A stretch of DNA of 64,000 nucleotides from Flavobacterium ginsengisoli (GTDB lineage: Bacteria; Bacteroidota; Bacteroidia; Flavobacteriales; Flavobacteriaceae): the NCBI RefSeq assembly GCF_029625315.1, contig NZ_CP121110.1, positions 1,479,501 to 1,543,500 on the forward strand, given 5' to 3'. The stretch's first letter is position 1. Every line of letters begins with the position of its first letter. Positions 26,656-36,729 of the stretch are shown here, one piece after another. The notes under the pieces were generated by a model that worked only from the letters and a program-made list of their open reading frames with translations, made no database searches and was not told where the DNA came from. The position numbers were made by a program, and so were the translations under genes.

Positions 26656-27252
26656 TTAAGACTGTTTTTGTTTTATATTTAAAATTTTAAGAATTTTAAC
26701 AACTTCTTCTTTAGCATTTTTAAGATTATTGTTATTAATCACGAAATTGCTCTTAGAAATTCGTTTTTCGTCATTCCATTGCATTTTCATTCTACTTAAA
26801 ACTTGTTCTCGGGTAGTTTTATCTCGTTTTATAACTCGTTCAATTCTCACTTCTTCAGGAGCTGTTACTGTTATAATTACGTCACAATCTTTATATCGTC
26901 CACTTTCAAATAGAATAGCGGCTTCATACATTACATAATCATAATTTTTGTGTTGTTTTACCCATTGTTCAAAATCTAATTTCACTGCCGGATGGACAAT
27001 TCCATTTAATTTTACCAACTGATTCTTATCGTTAAAAACAACTTGCGCTAATTTGGCACGATTTAAAACTTCATCATCAAAAATACTGCCACCAAAAGCA
27101 GATTTAACCTCTGCGAGAATATTTTTTGACTGCATTACTCTTTTCGCACCGTCATCAGCAATATAAACAGGAACTCCCATTTCTTGAAAATAGTTTGCAA
27201 CAGTAGTTTTCCCACTGCCTATTCCTCCTGTAAGACCAATAACTTTTGTCAT
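26656..27252 (-). CDS. coaE: Dephospho-CoA kinase
   Basis: 198 residues, complete. It phosphorylates the ribose 3'-OH of dephospho-CoA, the last step of CoA synthesis. The P-loop GLTGGIGSGKTTVA is at residues 6-19, followed by YIADDGAKRVM, HPAVKLDFEQWV and VIKRDKTTREQVLSRM (lid and base-binding parts). It begins 2 bases after the glycosyltransferase stop. The other CoA genes (coaBC) are in a separate operon at 32792-34006. Confidence 0.96.
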   Translation of the reverse strand: MTKVIGLTGGIGSGKTTVANYFQEMGVPVYIADDGAKRVMQSKNILAEVKSAFGGSIFDDEVLNRAKLAQVVFNDKNQLVKLNGIVHPAVKLDFEQWVKQHKNYDYVMYEAAILFESGRYKDCDVIITVTAPEEVRIERVIKRDKTTREQVLSRMKMQWNDEKRISKSNFVINNNNLKNAKEEVVKILKILNIKQKQS

Positions 27253-27254
27253 TC

Positions 27255-28253
27255 TTATAATTTAAAAAACATACGCGGAAAAGCCTCTTGTGGTTTTTTC
27301 TTTAGTAAAATTACTTTCACATATGATTTTAAAAATCCTGTTCCATAACCATAAAACTGTTTCCACACTGCTATTACAGATAGATATCCAATTTTAATAC
27401 TTTTATTTTGAACACTAGCTGTAAGAAAAATTATAACGAAATATACAAAATATAATTGTAATAAAATATCGATATTGAAAATTAACAATAAAAAAGCTAA
27501 TAATAAACCAAGAATAAAAAACGTCGGAAAGAAAAAAGTTAGCTTATTATGTTCTGGATACCAACTATTTAAAATTGGTCTAGCTATTCCAAATTTGTTT
27601 ACTTGAATAGAGAATTTTTCCCAATCAATTCTTCTTTTATGGTACACATAAGCTTCTTTAAACAGTCTGGTTTCAAAGCCTAAATTCCACAAACGAATTG
27701 ATAAGTCAGGATCTTCACCTGGATGTATATTTCCAAAACCTTTTGAAGCTTCAAAAGCTTTTTTAGAAATACCCATATTAAAACTACGTGGCTGAAACTT
27801 GTTTATCTTCTCAGAACCGCCTCTAATCCCTCCTGTAGTCAAGAAAGAAGTCATGGCAAAGTTGATCGCTTTTTGAATATCCGAAAAGCTATCTAACGCT
27901 TTGTCTGGACCTCCAAAACAGTCTACATACTTTTCATCTAGTTCTTTGCGAACTTCAGTTAAATATTGCGAAGGAATGATACAATCTGAATCAAAAATGA
28001 TAAAATAGTCTCCTCTAGCCCTCTGCATTCCGAAATTTCTAGAATCTCCTGGCCCTGAATTTTCTTTAAAATAATATGATATATTTAATTTTCCTTGATA
28101 ATTCATTACCACATCTCGACATGGAATGGATGATCCATCTTCGACAAGAACAATTTCAAAAGCTTCATTATAATCAGATTTTGAGAGACTTTCCAAAAGC
28201 TCATCAACTTCATCTGGACGATTATACACGGGTATAATTAAAGAAAAAATCAT
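27255..28253 (-). CDS. Family 2 glycosyltransferase with C-terminal membrane anchor
   Basis: 332 residues. The GT-A domain starts SLIIPVYNRPDEVDELL and has the DxD-type IFDSDCIIPSQYL and the GEDPDLSIRLW motif, a metal and acceptor site typical of GT2. Two hydrophobic helices (about residues 240-285) anchor it to the inner membrane. The family transfers sugars to lipid carriers, proteins or polysaccharides; the acceptor is unknown. It heads the coaE and two-component operon, and a weak TATCTTTG box lies at 28312-28305. Confidence 0.88.
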   Translation of the reverse strand: MIFSLIIPVYNRPDEVDELLESLSKSDYNEAFEIVLVEDGSSIPCRDVVMNYQGKLNISYYFKENSGPGDSRNFGMQRARGDYFIIFDSDCIIPSQYLTEVRKELDEKYVDCFGGPDKALDSFSDIQKAINFAMTSFLTTGGIRGGSEKINKFQPRSFNMGISKKAFEASKGFGNIHPGEDPDLSIRLWNLGFETRLFKEAYVYHKRRIDWEKFSIQVNKFGIARPILNSWYPEHNKLTFFFPTFFILGLLLAFLLLIFNIDILLQLYFVYFVIIFLTASVQNKSIKIGYLSVIAVWKQFYGYGTGFLKSYVKVILLKKKPQEAFPRMFFKL

Positions 28254-28324
28254 AGCAGAATGCGCGTTATTAAAGGGTAAATTTTTATTGTTTTAAAATT
28301 TTAACAAAGATATGGTATATTCAC

Positions 28325-28357
28325 AAAAAAACCATCAACTTTTGGTTGATGGTTTTT
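28325..28357 (-). terminator. Terminator of the bamD-to-fabV operon
   Basis: 13-pair stem AAAAACCATCAAC / GTTGATGGTTTTT with a 5-base loop, followed on the minus strand by a T-run. Confidence 0.85.
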
Positions 28358-28379
28358 GGTTTTACTTAGTAAAAATGTA

Positions 28380-29571
28380 TTATTTGATGCTTTCTATATT
28401 AACAACTTCGTTAGTATCTGCATTGTAATCAACACCAGCCACTTCGAATCCGAATAAATTCAAGAAATCACTTCTATATCCAGCTAAATCACCAATTTCT
28501 GGCAATGTTTCAGTTGTAGCTTCTAACCAAAGTTTTGCTACTTTTTCCTGAACATCTTCACGCATTTCCCAGTCATCAATTCTGATTCTTCCTTTTTCAT
28601 CAACAGGAACTTCAGAACCAGTGTATAATCTGTCTTGGAATAAACGCTGAATTTGCTCAATACAACCTTCATGAATTCCTTCTTCTTTCATGATTTTGTA
28701 CAAAAGAGAAATGTATAATGGAATTACTGGAATTGCAGAACTTGCTTGTGTAACTAATGCTTTATTTACAGAAACATACGCTTTTCCTCCTATAGACTCT
28801 AAAGAATCTGAAATAGTAAACGCCGTAGCCTCTAAGTGATCTTTTGCACGACCAATAGTTCCTTTTCTGTAAACTGCTTCAGTTAATGATGGCCCAATAT
28901 AAGAATAAGCAACAGTTGTAGCACCTTCAGCTAATAAATTTTCAGCTTTTAAGGCGTCAATCCACATTGCCCAATCTTCTCCGCCCATAACGGCAACAGT
29001 GTTTTCAATATCTTCCTCGTTTGCAGGAGCAATAGAAACATCTGAAACTTTTCCTGTATGGAAATCAACTGTTTTATTTGTAAATGTTTGTCCAATTGGT
29101 TTTAAAACTGAACGATGTGTAACTCCTGTATTTGGATTTGTACGTACTGGAGAAGCTAAACTATAAATTACAAGATCTACTTGTCCTAAATCTGCTTTAA
29201 TTAAATCTAGAGTTTCTCTTTTGATTTCGTTTGAGAACGCATCACCGTTGATACTTTTTGCATATAAACCTGCTTTATGAGCTTCTTTTTCGAATGTCTG
29301 CAGAATTATACCATCCTGGAGAAGCTGTTTTTCCTTCAACTGGCGGTTTTTCGAAAAACACTCCAATTGTTGATGCACCAGAACCAAAAGCACTAGTAAT
29401 TCTTGAAGCTAATCCGAAACCTGTAGAAGCACCAATAACTAAAACTTTTTTAGCACCAGCGATTTCGCCTTTAGATTTTACGTATTCGATTTGATTTTTT
29501 ACATTTTGTTCAGCTCCCGTTGGATGGGCGGTCAAACAAATAAATCCTCTCATTCTAGGTTCTATAATCAT
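28380..29571 (-). CDS. fabV: Trans-2-enoyl-CoA/ACP reductase (one-base insertion near 29298)
   Basis: NADH-dependent reductase of the last fatty-acid elongation step and triclosan-tolerant alternative to FabI. The N-terminus [16 protein letters not shown] and cofactor site [14 protein letters not shown] are family-specific. The catalytic Y-x8-K pattern falls in [15 protein letters not shown]. The frame shifts after PGWYNSA. Removing one C at about 29298 gives [14 protein letters not shown] and about 396 residues, the normal size. It is the last gene of a long operon and is followed by a terminator. Confidence 0.93.
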
Positions 29572-29592
29572 CTTGCAATTATTTTTTTTGTA

Positions 29593-30114
29593 TTATTTCA
29601 ATTTCAGTTTTAATTTTTCAAAAATAGACATTTTATCCTTAACCCTTTTCATATTAGCCTTCATATTGTCAATAAAATTTGGGTTTAATGCATTTTTCTT
29701 AGCCTCTTTATAATAGCAATAAGCAGCCGTATATTGATTTTCGTATTCCGCCATCCTTCCTAATTCACTGTTATATGACGAGTTATCTGCGGTTTCTAAA
29801 TTTGCTATTGTAAATGCAATATGCTCTTTTGCTTCAGCATAACGGCCAATATCAATGAGTAAATAAGTGTAATTTAAGTATGGAGCTGAATATTTAGAAT
29901 CAAATTTAATAGCTAATTTATAGTGAAAAATTCCTTTTTCGTAATCACTTAGTTTATTATAATAAATCCATCCCAAATGATTGTGTGCTTTACCAAAATC
30001 AGGATATTGCGATAAAATTTCTTCTAGTAATTCTTTTGCTTCTGCTGAATTTCCTTCAGAAATTAACGAATCTGCTTTTATAAACTGATTTTCGTAAAAA
30101 CTCAAACTCTCCAT
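29593..30114 (-). CDS. TPR-repeat protein
   Basis: 173 residues made almost wholly of tetratricopeptide-like helix pairs, such as GNSAEAKELLEEILSQYPDFGKAHNHLGWIYYN, FHYKLAIKFDSKYSAPYLNY and RYAEAKEHIAFTIANL. There is no signal peptide or catalytic motif, so it is probably a cytosolic scaffold. It lies between recN (9 bases) and fabV (21 bases) in the bamD operon. Partners are unknown. Confidence 0.8.
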   Translation of the reverse strand: MESLSFYENQFIKADSLISEGNSAEAKELLEEILSQYPDFGKAHNHLGWIYYNKLSDYEKGIFHYKLAIKFDSKYSAPYLNYTYLLIDIGRYAEAKEHIAFTIANLETADNSSYNSELGRMAEYENQYTAAYCYYKEAKKNALNPNFIDNMKANMKRVKDKMSIFEKLKLKLK

Positions 30115-30123
30115 TTCTATATC

Positions 30124-31776
30124 TTAATTCAATAATTCTTTGGCGTGGTTTAAAGCCGAATCAGAAATATTTGCTCCTGATAGCATTTGAGCAATTTCTA
30201 TAATTCGATTTTCTTGCGATAAAAGCTTCAATTCAGATAATGTATCATCACCAACTGTAGATTTAGAAACTTTAAAATGAGAATCTCCTTTTGCCGCAAT
30301 TTGCGGTAAATGTGTAATTGCAAATATTTGCATTGTCGAACTCATTTCTTTCATGATCTCTCCCATTCTAATGGCAATTTCTCCAGAAACTCCTGTATCA
30401 ATTTCGTCAAAAATCAATGTTGGCAATTTTGAATATTTTGCCAAAATCGCTTTCACCGCCAACATAATACGAGACATCTCTCCTCCTGAAGCCACTTTCT
30501 TTAACAAACCAAAATCGGTTCCTTTATTGGCAGAAAATAAAAATTGCAATTCATCTTTTCCGTTTTGGAAATAAGTTTCAGACGACTGCAATTCCATATT
30601 AAAACGAGCATTCGGCATTCCTAATGTTTCTAAAATCGACACTAACTGCGCTGATAATTTCGGAATCGCATTTACTCTATTTTCGTGTATTTTTGAAGCG
30701 TGAATATCTAATTCTGTTGCTTTTTCTTCAATACTTTTAGTCAATAAAGCTATTTCTTCATCCATATTATCCAGTTCCAGCAAAGAATTTCCTAAATCTG
30801 ATTGAATTTGAAGCAACTCATCGACAGAACTTACCTGATGTTTTTTCTGCAAATTATAAATCGACTGCAGTTTTTGATTGATTAATTCTAATTGTGCTGG
30901 ATCATTCAATAATTTCTCCGAACAATTTTCTAATTCTTTAGAAACATCATCAAACTCAATAGTTAAGCTTGTTATTCTTTCAAACAATTTTTGATATTCT
31001 ACAGAGAAAGGCGCGACTTTCTGCAATGCATTTTTAATTTCATTTAAATTATGAAAAACACCAAATTGCTCTTCATTTGCGATTGCCAAAGATTTATCTA
31101 GAGATTCTTTAATAATTTCAACATTATTCAGCTTTTCATAATCTGCTTCTAATTCTTCCTGTTCACCAGATTTTAACTGAGTCGCAACCAATTCATTCAA
31201 CAAAAATGTATGATATTCTTGCTCTTTTCCTGCATCACTTTGCTTTTTAAGCAAAGCATTTAATTTTGATCTATCTGATTTATATGATTTCAGCAGTTTT
31301 TGATATTCAGCAATTACTTCAGCATTGTTTGCAATGGCATCAATAATTTTAAACTGAACATTTTCATCTGATAATTCTTGAGTTTGCTGTTGTGAATGAA
31401 TATCAATCAAATACAAACTCAAATCTTGCAGTTCCTGAAGATTTACGGGACTGTCATTTATAAAAGCGCGAGATTTACCAGAAGGCAAAATTTCTCTTCT
31501 AATAATCGTATCATCTTCGTAATCTAAATCATTAGCTTCAAAAAATTCTCTTAAATTGTATTTTCCAATTTCGAATTGTGCCTCAATAACACATTTTTCT
31601 TCTTTATTTTTTAATGAAGTAAGATCTGCTCTTTTACCCAAAACAAGACCAATAGCTCCTAAAATAATAGATTTTCCTGCACCTGTCTCACCTGTAATTA
31701 TAGAAAAACCTTTAGAGAAATCTATGGCTAGTTTTTCGATAAGAGCATAATTTTTAATTGACAGTGATGTAATCAT
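30124..31776 (-). CDS. recN: DNA repair protein RecN
   Basis: 550 residues, complete. An SMC-like ATPase for double-strand-break repair. The Walker A ITGETGAGKSIILG is near residue 30, central coiled coils span about 165-360, the ABC signature is SGGEMSRIML and the Walker B is LIFDEIDTGVSGEIA. It is the fifth gene of the bamD operon and follows porD by 58 bases. The ATG at 31776 gives the usual MITSLSIKNYALIEKL start. Confidence 0.97.
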   Translation of the reverse strand: MITSLSIKNYALIEKLAIDFSKGFSIITGETGAGKSIILGAIGLVLGKRADLTSLKNKEEKCVIEAQFEIGKYNLREFFEANDLDYEDDTIIRREILPSGKSRAFINDSPVNLQELQDLSLYLIDIHSQQQTQELSDENVQFKIIDAIANNAEVIAEYQKLLKSYKSDRSKLNALLKKQSDAGKEQEYHTFLLNELVATQLKSGEQEELEADYEKLNNVEIIKESLDKSLAIANEEQFGVFHNLNEIKNALQKVAPFSVEYQKLFERITSLTIEFDDVSKELENCSEKLLNDPAQLELINQKLQSIYNLQKKHQVSSVDELLQIQSDLGNSLLELDNMDEEIALLTKSIEEKATELDIHASKIHENRVNAIPKLSAQLVSILETLGMPNARFNMELQSSETYFQNGKDELQFLFSANKGTDFGLLKKVASGGEMSRIMLAVKAILAKYSKLPTLIFDEIDTGVSGEIAIRMGEIMKEMSSTMQIFAITHLPQIAAKGDSHFKVSKSTVGDDTLSELKLLSQENRIIEIAQMLSGANISDSALNHAKELLN

Positions 31777-31834
31777 AGGGCAGTTTTTGTAAAATGTAAA
31801 AAAGTTAACTAAGATAGAAAAATGAAAAACGAGA

Positions 31835-32719
31835 TTAATATTTAATCTGCGACCATTTTGTGGAGTTTAACGGAGAAACTTTATTTAAGACATCGGTTAA
31901 ATCTGTAATTGTGATACTTGGCCCTCCAGAAAAAATCGAAACAATTTCATCTGATTTTGCATCAAAGAAAACTCGAGTTATAAAAGCATTTGGTTTAACC
32001 GAGTTTAATTTACCAATAAGCATTAATGCATTTTTGATTTTTTCTTTAGCCGCTTTAGTATCCAATGTCATTGCATCCAATCCTGTGTGATAGGCATAAG
32101 TAACCTGACGCAAATCACTATAAGTCGGCGCAATCATATCGTTGATTAAGTAGTAGCGATTCTGAAGTCCGTCAGATTGATTCCATCCTTTAAAACCTCC
32201 TTGTTGTGCAACATTGGCAATATTCTGTGCAGTTTGAAGATAAGGATTTCCTGCGCCCATTTGAAAAGTATCGGCATCCATTCCTAAAATCACGTAACAG
32301 TAAAAAGATATAACAGAAACCAAATTTGAATCGTAAGTACTTGGATTAAAAAGCAATGGTTCGTATTCTGTATATCTGAAATTAAAATCTTTATCGTTGT
32401 AATTTAAAACTGGCGAAGAATATGTAGAATTAAAAATCAATCTCGAAGATTGGACTTGAATTGTTCCAGTAAATTGATCTGAACTATTAGATGATAATGT
32501 AATATACATCGAACAGTTTATTCTCTCGTTTTGTTTTAAAACAGAACCTGTCCAGTCTGTTTTATTAACAAACTCAGCCAAAGAAGTCTGAAGTGTTTTA
32601 AAAACCTGATTATTTGGATTTGTTAGACGTTCTGTATTAATAGTTACTGTACAATTTAGCTGTTGAGCTTGTACAAAACCAAAGCTTAAAAAAACTAATA
32701 GCATAACTATCTTATTCAT
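31835..32719 (-). CDS. porD: PorD-like type IX secretion protein (DUF4835)
   Basis: 294 residues with a signal peptide ending in VQAQ. The mature part, with QQLNCTVTINTERLTNPN at the start and FNFRYTEYEPLLFNPSTYDSNLVSVISFYCYVILGMDADTF in the middle, is the DUF4835 family named PorD in type IX secretion. The exact role of PorD in the machine is not defined. It is in an operon with bamD, rpoZ, coaBC and recN, an arrangement I recall from Flavobacteriia. Confidence 0.82.
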   Translation of the reverse strand: MNKIVMLLVFLSFGFVQAQQLNCTVTINTERLTNPNNQVFKTLQTSLAEFVNKTDWTGSVLKQNERINCSMYITLSSNSSDQFTGTIQVQSSRLIFNSTYSSPVLNYNDKDFNFRYTEYEPLLFNPSTYDSNLVSVISFYCYVILGMDADTFQMGAGNPYLQTAQNIANVAQQGGFKGWNQSDGLQNRYYLINDMIAPTYSDLRQVTYAYHTGLDAMTLDTKAAKEKIKNALMLIGKLNSVKPNAFITRVFFDAKSDEIVSIFSGGPSITITDLTDVLNKVSPLNSTKWSQIKY

Positions 32720-32791
32720 AATCGTCTAGATATTTAATTTTACAAAACATAAAATGGCTTCCAAATTATGCTTTCGGCGTATATTTTAAAT

Positions 32792-34006
32792 TTATGATTT
32801 TGAAAAATGCAAAATAACTTTATTCAAAATATCAGCCGCAACAGATTCTTTTGACTTTAATTCCATTGGTTCAATTTCAAAATTTTTATCAATAAAAGTT
32901 ACTTTATTGGTTTCTTTTTTAAAACCTGCGCCTTTATCTTGTAAGGAATTTAAAACAATCAAATCTAAGTTTTTTTTCTGAATTTTCAGCTTAGCATTTT
33001 CAATTTCATTTTCAGTTTCTAATGCAAATCCAATCAAAAACTGATTTTTTTTGATAGCTCCTAAAGAAGATAGTATATCTTTTGTTTTCTCGAGTTCTAT
33101 CGAAAATTCTACAGTGTTTTTCTTAATCTTCTGATCTGCAACAAATTTAGGCCTGTAATCTGCAACAGCAGCTGCTGCGATTGCCGCATCAACTTCATTG
33201 AAATACACATGGCAGGCATCGTACATTTCTTGAGCCGAAATCACATCTACCACTTTTATAAGACTGTTTTTAGCTTTCAAATGAGTTGGTCCAGCAATTA
33301 AGAATACTTCTGCTCCTAAGCTTGCCGCTTCATTCGCAATATCAAATCCCATTTTTCCTGACGAATGATTTCCAATAAAACGCACAGGGTCTATTGCTTC
33401 GTATGTCGGTCCTGCTGTAACAAGTATTTTTTTTCCTTTTAAAGGTAGTTTACTTTCCAAATCAGCTTCTAGAAATGCAACAATATTCTCAGGTTCAGCC
33501 ATTCGACCTTCACCAGACAAACCACTTGCCAATTCTCCGCTTTCAGCAGGAATCATAATGTTTCCGTACTGTTTTAATGCAGTAAAGCTCGATAAAGTCG
33601 ATGGGTGTTTGTACATATCCAAATCCATTGCAGGTGCAAAATAGACTGGACATTTTGCCGATAAATATGCCGCAATTAAAAGATTATCACAGTTTCCTGT
33701 CGCCATTTTAGACAACGTATTTGCAGTAGCAGGCGCAATCAGCATTAAATCGGCCCAAAGCCCTAATTCAACGTGATTGTTCCAAACTTCATCTTCGTCA
33801 TCTTGATTAAAGAAACTTGAATGTACAGGATTTTTTGATAAGGTTGATAATGTAAGTGGGGTTACAAAATCCTTAGAAGCAGGTGTCATTATCACTTGGA
33901 CATGTGCACCTGCTTTTATAAAAAGTCGTACTAAAGTGGCTGTTTTATACGCTGCGATTCCACCAGAAACACCCAGTAAAATCTTTTTCCCGTTTAAAAC
34001 TGACAT
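32792..34006 (-). CDS. coaBC: Bifunctional phosphopantothenoylcysteine decarboxylase / phosphopantothenate-cysteine ligase
   Basis: 404 residues covering both activities. The flavin decarboxylase (1-185) starts KKILLGVSGGIAAYKTATLV and has the catalytic His in WNNHVELGLWAD and the APAMDLDMY loop. The ligase part (from 190) has VTAGPTYEAIDPVRFIGNHSSGKMG and AAAVADYRPK. Together they make 4'-phosphopantetheine from phosphopantothenate and cysteine. It is 7 bases after rpoZ. Confidence 0.96.
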   Translation of the reverse strand: MSVLNGKKILLGVSGGIAAYKTATLVRLFIKAGAHVQVIMTPASKDFVTPLTLSTLSKNPVHSSFFNQDDEDEVWNNHVELGLWADLMLIAPATANTLSKMATGNCDNLLIAAYLSAKCPVYFAPAMDLDMYKHPSTLSSFTALKQYGNIMIPAESGELASGLSGEGRMAEPENIVAFLEADLESKLPLKGKKILVTAGPTYEAIDPVRFIGNHSSGKMGFDIANEAASLGAEVFLIAGPTHLKAKNSLIKVVDVISAQEMYDACHVYFNEVDAAIAAAAVADYRPKFVADQKIKKNTVEFSIELEKTKDILSSLGAIKKNQFLIGFALETENEIENAKLKIQKKNLDLIVLNSLQDKGAGFKKETNKVTFIDKNFEIEPMELKSKESVAADILNKVILHFSKS

Positions 34007-34013
34007 TGTACTA

Positions 34014-34331
34014 TTATTTGTTTGAACTTCTGTGGTAAGTTTTACCGTCTAACCATTCTTGAACAGCTAAAGCGTGTGGTTTTGGTAATTTTTCGTAAAA
34101 TTTAGAAACTTCAATTTGTTCTTTATTTTCAAAAACTTCTTCTAGACTATCATTGTAAGTCGCAAACTCTTCTAATTTTTCAGTCAATTCTTTTTTAATC
34201 TCTGAATTAATTTGATTTGCTCTTTTAGCCATAATGGTAATTGCCTCATACACATTTCCTGTTGGCTCTTCAATAACTGTTTTATTATAAGTTATTGTGT
34301 TTACAGGAGCATTCGTCTTTTTTAAATCCAT
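34014..34331 (-). CDS. rpoZ: RNA polymerase omega subunit, Bacteroidota form
   Basis: 105 residues. The conserved omega core GNVYEAITIMAKRANQINSEIK is followed by the Bacteroidota-specific acidic tail KELTEKLEEFATYNDSLEEVFENKE. Omega helps assemble RNA polymerase through the beta' subunit. Its position between bamD and coaBC is the usual one; linkage of rpoZ to coaBC is also frequent in other phyla. It starts 9 bases after bamD. Confidence 0.87.
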   Translation of the reverse strand: MDLKKTNAPVNTITYNKTVIEEPTGNVYEAITIMAKRANQINSEIKKELTEKLEEFATYNDSLEEVFENKEQIEVSKFYEKLPKPHALAVQEWLDGKTYHRSSNK

Positions 34332-34340
34332 GACTTTATT

Positions 34341-35135
34341 TTATTTAGTAAATTTTTGTAAATCTGTTTCAACTCTGGCATTCATTTCGTCTGCCTCTTT
34401 CTTATATTTTGTATCGCTTTTAAACTTCATCAAATTAGCATAAGCTGTTTGTGCAACATGCAAACGTTCTTCCATTTTTGCAGGAATACTGTTAATTGCC
34501 AATTTGTATGCTGAATCGTATTTATAAAACAATGCATCTTCTTTAAAAGGCGTTCCAGGAAAATCAGCAATAAAGTTATCAAAAGCGATCAAAGCCGATT
34601 TATAATCTGAAATTGTATTGTATCCTTTAGCATTTTCGTATGCTTTTTTCTCTAATTTACCATTTAACTTCTGAACAGCCTCATTTGCTTGAGGAATATA
34701 TTCAGAGTTTGGATAATTATCAATAAACGTTTGCAATTTTTCTAATGCTTTTACAGTATCAGATTGGTCTAAACTGTAAACTGGCGATAATTTAGAATAG
34801 CTATATGCTCCCAAAAAAGCGACTTCTTGAACTTTTTCACTTCGTGGATATCCTGAAACAAAAGCTTCAAACTGATAACCAGCTAAATAATATTGCTTTG
34901 TTTTATAATATGACTGCGAAAACATATAAAACAGTTTTTCTGCCTGAGGTTTACCTCTATATGAAGTTGCTAATTGCTCAAAAAGACGAATCGCTTTTGT
35001 GTATTTACCTGCATCATACATTTTTGTTGCCATTTCAAATTTTGTCGCAACATCTTCATTTTTCAACGCTTTTTGATATTCTCCACAAGAATAAAAAAGA
35101 GTTACAACAATTAAAAGCAATAGTGTTTTTTTCAT
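34341..35135 (-). CDS. bamD: Outer-membrane assembly lipoprotein BamD
   Basis: 264 residues. The N-terminal signal ends in a lipobox LFYSC (Cys at about residue 17). Five TPR-like units follow, including AGKYTKAIRLFEQLATSYRG, KTKQYYLAGYQFEAFVSGYP and DYKSALIAFDNFIADFPGTPFKEDALF, typical of BamD. It joins BamA in inserting beta-barrels. It is the first gene of a seven-gene operon whose promoter lies at 35205-35235. Confidence 0.94.
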   Translation of the reverse strand: MKKTLLLLIVVTLFYSCGEYQKALKNEDVATKFEMATKMYDAGKYTKAIRLFEQLATSYRGKPQAEKLFYMFSQSYYKTKQYYLAGYQFEAFVSGYPRSEKVQEVAFLGAYSYSKLSPVYSLDQSDTVKALEKLQTFIDNYPNSEYIPQANEAVQKLNGKLEKKAYENAKGYNTISDYKSALIAFDNFIADFPGTPFKEDALFYKYDSAYKLAINSIPAKMEERLHVAQTAYANLMKFKSDTKYKKEADEMNARVETDLQKFTK

Positions 35136-35204
35136 TTTCTTACTGTTATTACAATCTCTCAGACAATTTTATGCCAAAGTGAAATTGCACCGAAGTTTCG
35201 GTGG

Positions 35205-35235
35205 CAAATTTAGTTATTAATTTAGCTACTGCAAA
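35205..35235 (-). promoter_or_regulatory. Promoter of the bamD operon with a hairpin at the transcript start
   Basis: On the minus strand TTTG (35235-35232), a 19-base spacer and TAAATTTG (35212-35205) fit the Bacteroidota consensus perfectly. Just after it (35204-35188) CACCGAAACTTCGGTG forms a tight 6-7 pair stem that would cap the 5' end of the mRNA. Confidence 0.75.
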
Positions 35236-35274
35236 ATAATTTTTTAGTATCTTAAAATACTAGCACTTTAACAA

Positions 35275-36156
35275 TTATTTAATGCTGTTTTTTACAAAGT
35301 CATTTAGTCTTGTTGCTAACGAATCATCAACAGAAACTAATGGAAGACGAACTGTATTCTCAGCAATTCCAAGGGCTTGAAAGATTTGTTTGATTCCGGC
35401 TGGATTTCCCTGCTCAAAAATCATATCGATACTGTCTGATAAAAAATAATGTGTTTTAAACGCGTCAAATGCTTTTTTATTTAATCCTAAACGAATCATT
35501 TCCGAAAATTCTTTCGGAAAACCTTGTCCAATTACAGAAATAACTCCTGCTCCACCTGCCAAAACGATCGGCAATGCCAACATATCATCTCCAGAAATTA
35601 CCAAGAAATCTTTTGGTGCATTTTTAATAATTTGCATTGCCTGAGCCATATCTCCAGCAGCTTCTTTAATGGCTACAACATTTTTAAAATCGTTAGCCAA
35701 TCGCACTACTGTAGAAGGAAGCATGTTGCTTGAAGTTCTTCCTGGAACATTATATAGAATTACAGGAACCGGAGAAGCCTCAGCGATTGCTTTAAAATGC
35801 TGATAAATTCCTTCCTGAGTTGGTTTGTTATAATATGGAGAAACAGATAATATCGCTTCAAAAGCAGAAAAATCTCTTGTTTTTAATTCCTCAACAATCT
35901 GCATAGTATTATTACCTCCAACTCCTAAAACTAGAGGCAATCTTCCTTTGTTTACATCGATTACAGTCTTTATAACCAACTCTTTCTCATCTGCTGTAAG
36001 GGTCGCATTTTCTGCTGTTGTTCCCATCACAACAAGATATTCCACTCCACCATCTATAGAGAAGTTTACGATTCGCTGTAAAGCTTCAATATCAACTGAA
36101 AAATCTTTTTTAAATGGCGTCACAAGTGCAACACCAGTTCCTATCAATGATTGCAT
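35275..36156 (-). CDS. dapA: 4-hydroxy-tetrahydrodipicolinate synthase
   Basis: 293 residues, complete. It condenses pyruvate and aspartate semialdehyde, the first step of the lysine/diaminopimelate branch. The start [17 protein letters not shown], the [12 protein letters not shown] loop, [11 protein letters not shown] with the catalytic Tyr, and the Schiff-base Lys in [11 protein letters not shown] mark DapA. It lies 13 bases after a DUF6913 gene and ends before the bamD promoter region. Confidence 0.96.
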   Translation of the reverse strand: MQSLIGTGVALVTPFKKDFSVDIEALQRIVNFSIDGGVEYLVVMGTTAENATLTADEKELVIKTVIDVNKGRLPLVLGVGGNNTMQIVEELKTRDFSAFEAILSVSPYYNKPTQEGIYQHFKAIAEASPVPVILYNVPGRTSSNMLPSTVVRLANDFKNVVAIKEAAGDMAQAMQIIKNAPKDFLVISGDDMLALPIVLAGGAGVISVIGQGFPKEFSEMIRLGLNKKAFDAFKTHYFLSDSIDMIFEQGNPAGIKQIFQALGIAENTVRLPLVSVDDSLATRLNDFVKNSIK

Positions 36157-36169
36157 ATTATTAATTAAT

Positions 36170-36682
36170 TTATTTTATATTTTTTAAATACCTAAACAAT
36201 TCTGAAACGAAAAGTTTATAGTTTCCTAATTCTGTACTAATCATCAAGCGGTTTAATCTTTGATCTACAGCAGAAAATCCAATTTTGAATTTAGCTTTTG
36301 ACTTGCTCGTAATTAACATCAAAATATTGTTTTCGACATTGTAATAACTCAGCAAAAGATCAAATTTTGAATTCACAAACTCATTTAAAAAAGCTTCCGT
36401 TATTTCTCCTTTCCAATTGATATGTTTTTTACCAAAAGTTGGGAAAGAATAGGTCTCTTTTTCCTTAAATTTTCCTTTGTACGCAACAACTTTTATATTC
36501 TCTGAAGCGATTCCCTGAAGCGTTAACTCCTTTATTAGTGCTTCTGAATATTCAAAATTGCTCTCATCTATCAATAAACCAATCGTTTGAACGTTTTTAA
36601 TAAATACTTCGCTTTTTTCATTATTTAAATTAACATTTAATGATTTTTTTACAAAAAACTCCTTTATATAATTCAAAAACAT
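36170..36682 (-). CDS. DUF6913-family protein upstream of dapA
   Basis: 170 residues. The segments [33 protein letters not shown] and [30 protein letters not shown] belong to the Flavobacteriia family DUF6913, always near dapA as I recall. There is no signal peptide or known catalytic motif. The protein is probably cytosolic. A TAATTTTG box at 36708-36701 on the minus strand may drive it and dapA. Function is unknown. Confidence 0.72.
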   Translation of the reverse strand: MFLNYIKEFFVKKSLNVNLNNEKSEVFIKNVQTIGLLIDESNFEYSEALIKELTLQGIASENIKVVAYKGKFKEKETYSFPTFGKKHINWKGEITEAFLNEFVNSKFDLLLSYYNVENNILMLITSKSKAKFKIGFSAVDQRLNRLMISTELGNYKLFVSELFRYLKNIK

Positions 36683-36729
36683 AGTACTTTTACCAGATTA
36701 CAAAATTAATTATTTAAGTTGCATTTAAA

